In this document: positions 36,683 through 47,531 of the stretch, piece by piece
Position numbering within the stretch: position 1 is the stretch's first letter
Layout of the letters: each line of letters opens with the position of its first letter
Assembly: GCF_037126465.1 (NCBI RefSeq)
Contig: NC_088202.1
Coordinates: forward strand, 129,346,123-129,410,122
DNA length: 64,000 bases
DNA from: Ornithodoros turicata
Lineage: Eukaryota > Arthropoda > Arachnida > Ixodida > Argasidae
Direction of reading: 5' to 3'
Position numbers and translations under genes: made by a program
The notes under the pieces: model-generated
The model's database searches: none
Told to the model about the DNA's origin: nothing
The model's input: only the letters and a program-made list of their open reading frames with translations

Positions 36683-37968
36683 CAGGGTGTCGGAGCGAAC
36701 CGAAAACCGGAACCGAAAACCGAAAACAACCGCTATTTTGGTGCGAACCGGAACGGAATCGAAACCGTATATGTTTTTTTCGCTCAGGAGGGAAACCGAA
36801 AAATATATTGAACGGTTTTCGGTCCAAGAAAAAAACTTCGCCGGTTTGGACTACGGATAGGCAAATGAAACAGAAGTCGTGTGCTCTGAAGTCATGTCAT
36901 GGATACTATACGAAGGTTACGGTTACGGTGGAATGTATGTCGGTATACTATGACCCTTCGGCTCCCTTTGTAATGGGTTGTCGTTCGCGCACGCACACAG
37001 ACTTAGAGGTACAGCTTGGGACAAAAGTTTACGGAACACCGGGGTGTCGCATTTCTCCCTTGGTGGGACACCTTAGCAGCAAACAGGAGCAGACAAACAT
37101 ACTGAGAGATGGATACAATAGCCGGTCACCTGTTTCTTATTCGATCTGTTCTGGAGAGCTAACAGGGGACCGCTCCGATGAACAAATAGTGCCGTGTTCC
37201 GTAAGCTTTTGTCCCAAGCTGTACGTGTGACTCTCTAGCAACGTGCCGTAGTGTTTGTTTTAATTTGATCCCCCCAAACTCTCCTCAACTAAACAGCGAC
37301 CTAAGGGGGCTGCATAACGGCTTCCTTATCGGTAATGTCGCCCAACGCGTCCCTTGTTTGACAGCAGCTTAGTTGAATAGATTTACCTATACGCGAGGGC
37401 AAGCCCGTGCGAAGTGGCAACTCTTTTGTGGACAAGGACACGAAGAAAATAAAACGGAGCCGTCGAGCGCGTTTGTGAGTGAAGGTGTTTCTCGATTTGC
37501 GTCGTACTTGTGCGGTGGTGCTTGCTGGCTAGACAGTAGAAACAGACATTCGGATGGGACGCGATCGCTCCAACCCAGCTTAGCTTGCCAAGCTTTGCTT
37601 AGCCAATAGCTTGCCCAGCAAGAAAGTACTTTACGTATGACATGACGACAAACAAGTCCGTTTGTAGCATACGCTTCAAGATAGGAGAAAGCCCATTTGA
37701 GCAGACAGTAACCTACAGGAACCAGGAGCTACCAATTTCACAGCTGACTATTAATTAAATACCATGTATGCCGAATAAACGGGTTTACATTTTTAACAAT
37801 GATTTTTTTTTGTGTGTGTGGGGATGAGTATTCCCAGCAGAAGCCGAACCGGTTAAAAACCGGTATGAACCATTATTTTTTTTGCTCCGGAGCAGAACCG
37901 GTACCGGATCGTTTATGACGTAACCGGAACGAAAACCGGAACGAAAAACGTTTCGCTTCGGCACCCTG
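36683..37968. mobile_element. hAT-like element with AACCGGAACC-rich ends
   Basis: It starts CAGGGTGTCGGAGCGAACCG and ends CTTCGGCACCCTG, with both ends filled with AACCGGAACCGAAAACC-type words. The size (1286 bp) and termini match the element at 31347-32618. The flanking 8-mers do not match, so the duplication is lost or the boundary is off. It contains a nested MITE at 37012-37221. Confidence 0.65.
37012..37221. mobile_element. TA-flanked MITE nested in the hAT-like element
   Basis: CAGCTTGGGACAAAAGTTTA at the left and the inverted TAAGCTTTTGTCCCAAGCTG at the right, flanked by TA at 37010-37011 and 37222-37223. The 210-bp length and TA duplications fit a Tc1/mariner-superfamily MITE. Confidence 0.85.
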
Positions 37969-40273
37969 CAATATCCCTGCCAATTCCCATTAATTTGAGT
38001 AAATCCGGCACGCGCTTCACATTGGCGGAGTAAAAATGTGACCTTTACTTGGCAAATTTCCGAGTTCAGTTCGCAAAAAAATTTACATAATTATACTTGC
38101 GTTACATGACATTCACATCAGAAGGTGGCAAAAGCCTAGTATAAGAACAAAGGCCGTTGCCAGCATGAATTTTAGGTGATGTAGTTTTTTTAAATGATAA
38201 TTCAATGACACGTTTTCTGGGACACCCTGTATAAGAAGAGAAACATTTACCTTAGGGAAGGGTTCCCTTATTCCTTCCTCTATCAGCATGTACAGAAACT
38301 GTTCTAGGTTGCTGATCTCGTCATGCAAAAATGTCTTGGCAAAGTGACTGAAGCGTACAAAAACGTTTATTAAAAATCATCTTCGCAGACTTCTGTCGCG
38401 TATATTGCCTTCTTCCTGAGATGTATTCGATGACGAGGATGCCGATGTCTCCGACAGTTCTTCGTCCGCGGCCCACAGTCGATCAAGAGAAGCCAGGAAC
38501 TGGTCTTCTGCCGGGAGAAAAGTTCTTCATGCGGAACACACTGAAGAAAAACTAAACCGTACTTCCGTGGCACTCCCGTAGCCTCGTGAAGTCAGCCATA
38601 TACGCTGGATCGTCGATTGCGCTTTCCTACTGGAGTAATTTTCCTCATTCCAGTTACATCTTTTCCAACCATGCGATAGTGATCGAATGTTTCACGCTCT
38701 GCAGCAAAAAAGCCCTTGAGCGATCTCAATAAGGAAACTCGTGCGTACCACGCCAACTCATCCAGCGATGCTGCTCGTTCGACCATCACAGATTTTTGGG
38801 GAAGAAAAAACAAACAAACAAATCGGGTGTGCTTCGCGGTGTCAGGGGGATATCGAATGCGAAATATGAGTCTAAAATTCCGAAGGGTTTCGCCGCTCTA
38901 GGGCTCCAAAGTTAGCGCCCGGAGGGAAATCCATGTTCACTTTGATAGCGTGCGGTGCCCGTCATAATGCACCGAAATACAGTCGAAAATTCGTAACCTC
39001 TCTCTCTATACTTACGTGTGCTTGAGTGTCAATGGTCTGTCGCCAAAAGGAGCGTGTCTGGCACAGTGTTAGACTTTTTTTTGTCAAAATAATAACTAGG
39101 CTTTATAGAAGAACCAAATCCTGCATGTGAGTAGCTGACCAGGCATACATTCCAACGAAAAGTACCGTTGCTCTGACTAAAATTTTAGTTGCCGAAAAAA
39201 TTCGGTGAAGTCGAGAAAATCGTTCAGAAGTGCATAGGGGGTAAAAATGTTGTGGCGCTATCAAGCTAGAAAGGTGCTCTTCACAGAACTGCAGAGCACC
39301 ACCTTGAGAATACGTAAAAAAAAATCAGAAAAGTACTTTTCGTTAAACTCAAGATTCTTATTTTTATTTTTTATTATTTTTTTTTTTCTGCGGCACGCCC
39401 GCGTTGTGCGCTCGTCGCCAGGGACTGCACGCGCTCACCGTTCTCCCTTGAAAGCGCATTGGAAAAATAGAAACGTGTCAGCTGCATGAAACAGAGAAAG
39501 TCCCGGATCCAACGTCTTATAATAACCAAATCTTATTCCCAAAGCCATTCCAAAGAGCGGTCATGCTCGCTCCCTCCTGTACCTCTTCTTGTACCGCGAA
39601 TATACCAGTATATATACCAGAAGTCACCTCTCGTACCGACGAAGGCGCGGAACTTTTGCACACCGCCGCAAAATAAATAGGACAGCGTTGCCAAACCCGA
39701 AACAAGACCCTTTGAAAAGGGTTAACTTCGTTCAAATTTAAACTAACTTCGTTAAAAAAAAGTTAAAACTTCGGCGGGTTGGTAACTCATAATTAAGATC
39801 GATAAAACCATCAGCGCGGGGACAGGAACAAGGGCGTGCACAAAGAAGACGACGACACAGCACTGAACTGCCAATCAAAGAATTTTTTCCCCTGCAAACG
39901 GGGTGCTAAATACACTCGAAAATTCCCTCTTCCAGTTCCTCTTCGTGTCACACTTCCCGATTATACGACAATCATACTCTCTTTTGTTGTTTGTTGTATC
40001 ACTCAATTTGGTAGGAAGGGCGAAAATGTGCTGTCTTAAATATGGCGAAATAAATATGCGTGCGAGCCGATGGGGCAGTACCCGACACAAGGCAGATAGA
40101 CAAAGAGCAATGCAACAGTTCACATCATCTGTGCTTGTGCTAGCCGTCGCCATCTTTTCTGTCTGAACGCATATGACACGTTATCGAGTAACAACGTGCA
40201 TTCGGAAGAGGTTGAACAATTCATTATTGCGCTGTAATGAAGGCGCACCGGACAAATACATGGCAGGCACTAT
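37969..40273. other. Unassigned interval with a possible TE end and a weak terminal-exon-like piece
   Basis: At 38200-38232 the sequence TTCTGGGACACCCTGTATA looks like a transposon terminus. On the minus strand, about 38525-38386, a short open stretch (LWAADEELSETSASSSSNTS) ends in a stop followed by an AATAAA at about 38369, which could be a last exon, but no upstream exon or family is recognised. The remainder holds T/A-rich low-complexity sequence. Confidence 0.3.
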
Positions 40274-40610
40274 AGCAAGCATTGCTCGGCGTTTCGGGCC
40301 TTCACGATATCACAATCATCTGATAAGGCGTGAGTTCGGGCCCCTGCTACGAACTCACGTGAAGGACGGCATGGCGTATATCGGCGAACTCGATCATGCC
40401 GGATATTAGCGCACTCACCAGATAACATCACACCTGCTCTGCTTACAAGTGTGATGTTATCCGGTGAGTGGACTAATATGCGGCCTGATCGAGCTCACCG
40501 ATTCGTCATGTCGACCTTCAGGTGATCTCCTAGCAGGGCCCAAACTTACGCCTGATCAGATGATTGTGATCGTGAGTTTCGAAGGCCCGAAACTCCGAGC
40601 TATGCTAGCA
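40274..40610. repeat. Fold-back element with ~160-bp arms
   Basis: The left arm (CATTGCTCGGCGTTTCGGGC, GATATCACAATCATCTGAT, ACTCACCAGATAACATCACA) is complementary, in reverse order, to the right arm (TGTGATGTTATCCGGTGAGT, ATCAGATGATTGTGATCG, GGCCCGAAACTCCGAGC). The centre is near 40442. No coding content is recognised. Confidence 0.8.
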
Positions 40611-43600
40611 AGAGAGGAAAAAGTGAAACCCTATCGGCCCTCGGATTTTGCTTGCATACATCCAATGACTCACACATACCGAGGTGGTCATGAGGCCTAA
40701 CCGCGTGACCCAGGTGCCCGGATTTTGGTGCAGTTCAAGGCAAGGAGTGTCAGACGTCGACCTGACCAGACAGGGGCGAGAATCGCACTACGCCTTGCCG
40801 CCTGCCAGGAGGTCTTTGAGAACGTAGGCTCTCAATCGAAAACGTGTCGTATCTGTCCTTCTTCACTACCTGTCTCGGAGAACCCGCTTGGTTGTATTAC
40901 GGTAATTCGATTTTTGTTATCACTTTTCTTTCTGACCAAAGTACGTTCTTTCCGAGTTTTCATTTGAGCTATTATTTCAGGCAGCGAACCGTTCGACAAA
41001 ACGAGGGAGAGCGCCCGCGTCTGCTCTCTGTCAAAAAGATTGATTTTCGCGCTGGTTTCGTCATCAACAGACGCGACACGACCTGTGAGAGAGAGGGATA
41101 GGGGAGGAGCAAAAGGGAGCAGCATCATCCGTGCCCCCGTGGTCACTGTCGCACTCGCACCCTCGCACGCCATCTGCGTTCACTTCACATTTTCACGGCA
41201 GAAGCAGTCGGAACATCGATGCTGCTCCATGCTCGTGTGATCTTGCGTTATTATTGAGAATTTTGACACTCACGACAGCGCTGTGTTTCGACGTGAACAT
41301 CAGGCCGAGAAGCGTCGTTGTATCGGAAGAAAGCCTCCGCAGATCATCCGGTATTTTTAGCTGTCCCCTGGACGCGATGGCAAGTGAGTAAAATTGGGAC
41401 GGATTTCTTTCTGCTTCCGAGGATCTCAGTGTCGTCTGCTCCGTTACATTACCTTCTCGTGGATGTGCCCGGAGGTATCGAATATACCTTGCCGTGTGGG
41501 GAGCGCAAAATAGGAGCACTGTTTTGTGTTTGTGTAGGCTGGCTGCTGTTCGTAAATTTTACGCGAGTGCAGGTTACGATGTGAGTGACGCGAATCAGCG
41601 CGCGGCAGATGTCACCGCGAAGCGCGTTGTTTTGGCGGGAAACCGAAGTGTTGTACTGTAGTGTAAAGAGAAGTGGAGGCAGTTTGGCCAGAAACATAGG
41701 AAAACGGGGAGGTCTTGGAATGTGTTCCTTTTGCCTAATAAATTAGGAAGGGGTACCGCACTTCTCCGTGGATTATCTCGTGGAATTCTACCTGAACGAA
41801 CGAACGAATGGCGTTAGTAAATCCAACCCACTTCGGTTGCCGTCCAGGTTCGGCATTCAACCATACGTTTGCAGAATCAGAAAAAATACTTTTCACTGGA
41901 ACAAGACACGCTGCGGAAGAACAGGAAAATGAGGGTGTTGAATGGCGAGCTACGCCCACTGTTGAACTCTTCTGGCGTAGGTATCGCCCTAATATTGAGG
42001 AAAGACACGTGTGGAAATATTATTTCATGCTGCTGACTTGTATGTGTATTCCTCGCCCTTCGACGCATTTGTATGGCTATCCTTGTCTTTCAGAGGGCAA
42101 CAGTCGCCAGCACGAAGTCCTAGTACGATTGGAACAACGTCGGTTCTTCAATTTCGTAAAGCCGCCAAAATACTTCCGAATGAGTCCGATTTATCAAAAT
42201 GTTGGGTAATCCCTGTTTAAATTCGCCTTGTGCTGCTAGTATAGAATAGACACACGCTCGACACGCTCGTCGCTTTCTCCTTGCTGTAATACTGCGGATT
42301 TATTGCTGTTTTCCTGAGGACAATTAACTGGGAACAAAGGCCAACGATAGCGTACCTCTTGTCTGTATAACAGGCCTTCCTCTACCCAGCAAGGAATTAT
42401 CAGAATGGTTTGACAGAAGATATTGACGTCTGATAAACTTAGTTTTTCGTGTCTTAGGGTGTTCTCGCATCGTGCATGTTTCTGGTTTTCAAGCATCCAT
42501 CAGGCCTTCTCAACGCTTTCAGGTTTAGCTGTGTGCAGTTTTGTAAATTTCCTCATTAATGCTGCATGTGGTACCACTGAGCCGTGCCTTACATCGTTCC
42601 GCTATTTCTTTCTTCTTCTTCTTTTTTGCGACTCCCAGAACTTTCAAAGTTCTTTCCACACGTGTCCTTCACAGTGGTCAATGACCTCGCTGCGGCATGC
42701 GATTTAACGTAAGAACTCCATAGAGCCGTTATGTAACGACTGCCAGAGACCCTAATGGCTGCTGTGTAACGTAGGCGTTCCCAGGATGTTTTTCCAAAGT
42801 GCTTCCAGGGGGCAAAGCGTGCCTACACACGCACACACACACACACACACCTCTTTTCCTGGAGACGGACACTTCGGACTGTGCTGGCGGTCATGACGAG
42901 CTGTGACTAACTAGCACATCATTTTCACAAATAACCTTGGAGCTCAAAGGGGAGGAGGTCCCCCCTTGCCCCCCCCCCCCTTCTCCGTACGCCCATGTTG
43001 TTTTTGTGGTCTGGTCTGGTTACACCAAGGTCGAATGATAGTAAGGAGCAGTGTGTGTGTGTCATATTCGCTGCTCAGAAAAGCGACGCACAGCTGTCGA
43101 TAAACTTTTTTTTTACACACGCATAGGCTGTATGAAGCTGTCTCTCATACAGCGTTTACGATATAGCGAACAGCTGTGCGTTTCGTGAAGGGCTTAGAAA
43201 AAAAAAAAAAACTGTGCACGTCACGGGGCTTGTTGCAAAAGAGCAGCGCCATGTCATTATTACTTGTGTTTACGAAGATATCAGGGGTCGAGTAACGCTT
43301 CCGGGACGTTTAGTCTAGATCGCCCTGCCTTTATCTAGGACGAGCAAAGCGTAGTGCCGGTTGCATAGAAACGATCGCTGGTAAAGCAAGTACCTGAAAA
43401 GTATGAGCGGCCAATGGGGATGCAGGCAGAATTGAGCCGTTGCCGCGTTGCCGATCGTGCCCAGAGGTACGGGCGGGGCACGGTGTGCGATTTAAATCAC
43501 TCGCGCTTAAATCGGCGATTTTAATCGCGATTAAGACCATCTTTATTTTCTGTGATTTAAATAACTTCCCCCTCCCCCTTTTTTTATGTTCTGCTTGAAA

Positions 43601-44683
43601 ATGATACCCGCTGTGGATGTGCAGTGCCACACTTCACCAAGAAGCCGACGAAAATGAAAGGAACGTTGCAAACAGGCGCAAAATAAAGTGGAAAGAGGCA
43701 TACGGCTCTGCGTAGGGCCAGTGGTTAGAACGTGCGACCACCATGAATTCTCCGTCTGCGAAGAAGGTACCTACGTCGATGTGTTTTTCAAAGTGCGTTG
43801 CGATCCAGTCTGGATTTTGACTCTTGTTCTATTACGTGTAGCGTTGTTTCCTCTTTACATTGCAATTTCCAACATAAAGACTCCAGTCAAAGACATAAAT
43901 AACTATTTTCGCGCATAATCTTCATGACATAACTCTCTTGTGCCTTCTCTCCTCCCACAACTTCCCTTTCACTCACAGTTCCCCTCTCCCTTTCACCTTA
44001 CCCTTTCCCGTGGCCGGGGCGCAGACAATTGCTCACCAAAAAACTGCTGAGGCCGGACAACTGCTCACTGCAGAACCGTTGAAGCCGGACAATTACTCAC
44101 CGCCTCTTTCACAACACTTATGATTTTATTTCGCGTTTATGGCGCCTGCAGCGTTTGCAACTGGTCGGGGGTCCATGATGTTCATTCTACACTTGTCCAT
44201 GAAACATGCAGGAATGACACTCGAACAAGATGTGGTACATTACAATTTATTTCATATGCAAAAAGTGGTATGGCCTTTGAATAACAGGACAGATGAAAGT
44301 AATCTTGGAACAAGAATGAGGTCGTGTACACACACGATGCCTCTCAAGAAAATAATTACTTACATTTGTTTTCTTACTTACATAATTACATCTTGTCACC
44401 TCTGGCAGGAGTAGGCAGTAATAATCAAGATTTTTATTATAGTACAAGTAAGTAACAGTTCCAGAAAAGTACTAATGTCAGAGATATGGAACAGCTATGA
44501 CTGAGGTGTCACTAACGTGCAAGTTCAAAATCAATACCTCAATTTCGTGCATTATACAGTGAATGCTCTTTCAGTCAAACATCACATTAGCTGAAACTTG
44601 TGGTCAACTCAAACACACCATGGTGAACATGAAAGAACTGATGTTCTAAGGCTGAGGCTGTCCCTTCAGATGACGCACCCTTT
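40611..44683. other. Long interval with no supportable gene
   Basis: Several frames of 80-130 codons occur (for example 41808-42209 on the + strand) but none shows a family motif or splice context. The interval holds a CA microsatellite (about 42830-42851), a C-run near 42970, an A-run near 43200 and GCCGGACAATTGCTCACC-like words at 44020-44105 that recur at 47635-47700. Confidence 0.5.
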
Positions 44684-44791
44684 AAGTCGCTGAAAAGGCG
44701 TGTTAGCTTAGCTCAATTGGTAGAGCCCTGGACCGGCAATCCAGAAGATGGGGGTTCGAGTCCTACAGCTGGCTAACCTTTTCAGTGACTT
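44684..44791 (+). repeat. tRNA-derived SINE head with extended hairpin
   Basis: 44702-44777 folds as a tRNA-like cloverleaf. It has a 7-bp acceptor (GTTAGCT with GGCTAAC), a 4-bp D-stem (GCTC/GAGC), a 5-bp anticodon stem (CTGGA/TCCAG) with loop CCGGCAA, and a T-loop TTCGAGT on an imperfect stem. Four extra bases before the 3' acceptor strand and C instead of T at position 33 argue against a working tRNA; the anticodon position would read GGC. Flanking arms AAGTCGCTGAAAAGG and CCTTTTCAGTGACTT are inverted repeats (14 of 15) that lengthen the acceptor stem. tRNA-related SINEs such as Ruka are known in ixodid ticks; identity with Ruka is not established here. Confidence 0.65.
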
Positions 44792-46285
44792 TCATCATAC
44801 ACCATGGTGCACAGGGATATTCACTCTGTTGTAGAGTGCAGTCCACTAGTCGAATTACTGCTTTGCTCAAACAAGAAGTGCTGGATACTGGCTGTTGCAG
44901 TTACTAAATGTTTACTGTAGCACACAGTAAAGTGCACCTAAGAAATAGGTATTACAATGAATAAGCAAATACTGAAAACTGTTTAGTTGTACTGTGGTAC
45001 AAAGCTTTACTATTAATGCTTGGCTCCACACTCTAGCGATACCTTCTACTGAAGGAGATGAAGCGCTTTCACCTGTTTGCGAGGCACGGTGCCACATTCA
45101 TGTCATTCCAGAGCAGATGACTGCAGTGTCCACAGCCTGTGAAATTAGGATTTAAAAAATTGCGAAAATGAGAGAACGCAAGCAACAGATTTGAAAACAC
45201 AGTCTCTACATGCATATACGTGCGGTGAAATTCCTTCAAGTCAAAATGAATGAGAACTCTGTTTTGGTTAATCACATTGTCATAAATAATGTAGCATAAC
45301 TCTACCATAAAGTCCACTACATAGATCAAGAACATCTATTGGACCACTCCAGCTCTGAGCCCGAACATATCATCTCACTGGTGAAAGTGATCATGCTGTG
45401 GAAGCTCATTCAAGCTCAAGATCATTCCTGCTGTTGAAGCTGCACGAACTGTCCCGCAAGATAACAGAGATATCCCAGAAGGCCTACATCATGAGCAAGC
45501 TGACAAAACAAGTGCTCTTCGTGAACCAGTGAGGCGGAGATCACGACAAGACCAATAAACGAGTTCAATCAGTCATGTTCGTTACACGTGCAAATTCTCC
45601 TTTAATATTTAGGCGCCAAGCGTCCTACGTTTACTCAAAATTTATGCTACAACTATGACAGCATCTATCACCTTTAAGGCCTCCCATTTTCCTGTGTTTG
45701 TGTGTCTGCTTAGTGAAGAACGCCGAGCTCAATGGAGGTCACATATCAACCCAGATCACCGTTCATGCATTTTTCAATATGACAGAGTAGCTTACCATAC
45801 CTAAACTTCTTGCACAGACCAAGCTATATCGGTAACACGCACTGAAACTTTGAGTATTGACGTTCCATCCCCGTAAGAAATTACGCAGCGTACACGTTTA
45901 CAGACATTATTTGTCATGCTAGCACAACCTGCGGTTGAAACAGGTATACGAGACCTGACATAAAAGGCTAGCATGACGTTGCAGCGTACAACATTTGGAG
46001 AGGCACATTCGGGAGGCAGAAAAACGAATACGTACCTGCACCAACTGCCATTTTTGTTTTTGTTTTTTTGTGGATTGGCTTGGTTATCTGGCGCTCATGC
46101 ACTTCCGGTCGGCTTCGGCTACTACAATATGGCGAAGTCCGCGTTTTGCCGTTGAGGAGGAAAGTCCCTCCGTTCAACTCCTTTGCTCTCTCCCATTTTC
46201 CTCCTCAGGCCTTTGCTTCTAGTCTCTCCTTATGATTTCTATGGGTAGCCAGAAACAGAGCGCCACGTTGCGGCAGGAGGGCGCA
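44792..46285. other. Interval without recognised genes
   Basis: No coding segment, tandem array or clear terminal-repeat pair was recognised in this mostly A/T-balanced stretch. Confidence 0.4.
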
Positions 46286-47531
46286 TAGACGAGGGTGGTC
46301 CCATAAGTTTCCGGCCCGAGGTAGAAAATGCGATTAAGGACTCGTGGCGCCATCTGTTGGAGGGCCGGAGCACCACCCTCAACCCTCTCCATGCTTTTGT
46401 CGGTTGGAGAGCGGCATTTCAAACAGCTAGGGTGCACTCTTCAGTGAAAAAAAATTCTTAAAATGAAAAAAAATCGAGTACCGTGCTGTGATAAAATTCT
46501 TGACAAAAGAGGAACTCTCGCCTAAAGCAAAAACGGTAAAAGACTGGGCTAAGCAGTTTCGACCGGGGCGAGAGTCCATTGAAGATGATCCACGCGATGG
46601 TCGTCCAGTGGAAGTGGTGACACAAGAAAATTTGTCTCTTGTCGAGGAGGAAGTGCTGAGCGACAGGCGTCTGAAGGTGAAGGAAATCTCAGAAAGGCTG
46701 GGGCTCTCCAAAACAACGGTTTTTCGCATAATCGGCGAGGGCCTTCACATGAAAAAGGTCAGTGCGAGATGGGTGCCACGACTTCTCTCGTCAGTTCAAA
46801 AGCAACAGCGCGTCTTCTGTGCCAAAGAGTATTTGGAGCTCTCAAGAGAACGAAGAAGAAATATTGAAGTCAATTGCCACAGGGGATGAGACTATGGTGC
46901 TCTACTATGATCCCCTTTCGAAAAAGGAGTCGATGGAATGGCGCAAACCAGGAGAAGCACCCCCAAGAAAAGCCAAGGTCACACAGTCCACAAAGAAGAT
47001 CATGGCAACAATATTTTGGGATTGTCACGGGATCCTCCTCATCGACTTCGCAGAGAGGAACACCACAGTGAATGCGACTTATTATGCTTCACTCCTGCAC
47101 CGACTGCGAGACGCCATCAAGGCAAAGAGGCGCGGCAGGTTGAGTCGAGGTGTCCGGTTGCTCCAGGACAATGCCCCTGTCCACACGGCTTCTGTTGCCA
47201 AGGCTGCACTGAAGGAGTGCGGCTTCGAAGAAATCCGCCACCCACCCTACAGTCCAGACTTGGCACCGAGTGACTACTTCCTGTTCTCAAACTTGAAGGG
47301 GGATCTCAGTGGACGGAGATTTCAAAACGATAATGAGGTGCAAGAGGCAGTTTTCCAGCATTTTGCGGACAAAACTTCGGACTATTTTTTCAAGGGTATA
47401 AGAATGCTGGTTGAAAGCTGTCAAAAGCGCATCGAAGTTAAGGGTGACTATGTCGAAAAGTGATACACTTGTTTCGTCTCTATGACTATTAAATGTTGCT
47501 CGGGCCGGAAACTTATGGAACCACCCTCGTA
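46286..47531 (+). mobile_element. mariner element with near-identical 32-bp terminal repeats
   Basis: The left terminus 46289-46320 (ACGAGGGTGGTCCCATAAGT then TTCCGGCCCGAG) matches the complement of 47499-47530 at 31 of 32 positions. TA occurs at each outer edge, with a small irregularity on the left. The length of about 1.25 kb is typical for mariner, so the element is structurally complete. Confidence 0.93.
46463..47463 (+). pseudogene. mariner transposase broken by two frameshifts
   Basis: Mariner motifs run through the element: IEYRAVIKFL near the start, the HTH region, KVSARWVP, GDETM, LLQDNAPVHTA, YSPDLAPSDY and the C-terminal KGDYVEK. The second and third catalytic Asp are 34 residues apart, the standard mariner spacing. 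The start ATG (46463) is out of frame with the downstream coding sequence because of an indel in the A-run that follows it. A second shift occurs near 46840, where the frame passes from EYLELS to SQENEEE. The usual Trp after GDET is Met. The product would not be functional. Confidence 0.9.

Noticed and set aside
36808..37230. 140-codon + strand frame
   Set aside because: It spans the end of a hAT-like element and a nested TA-flanked MITE; no protein motif.
38386..38590. Possible minus-strand terminal exon with AATAAA
   Set aside because: Only about 45 residues, low-complexity Ser/Glu, no acceptor that keeps frame with an upstream exon, no family recognised.
41808..42209. 133-codon + strand frame
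   Set aside because: No recognisable motif, no splice context and overlapping frames of similar length on the other strand.
44702..44777. Functional nuclear tRNA gene
   Set aside because: Four extra bases before the 3' acceptor strand, a mismatch in the T-stem, C at position 33 and SINE-like flanks argue for a tRNA-derived repeat.
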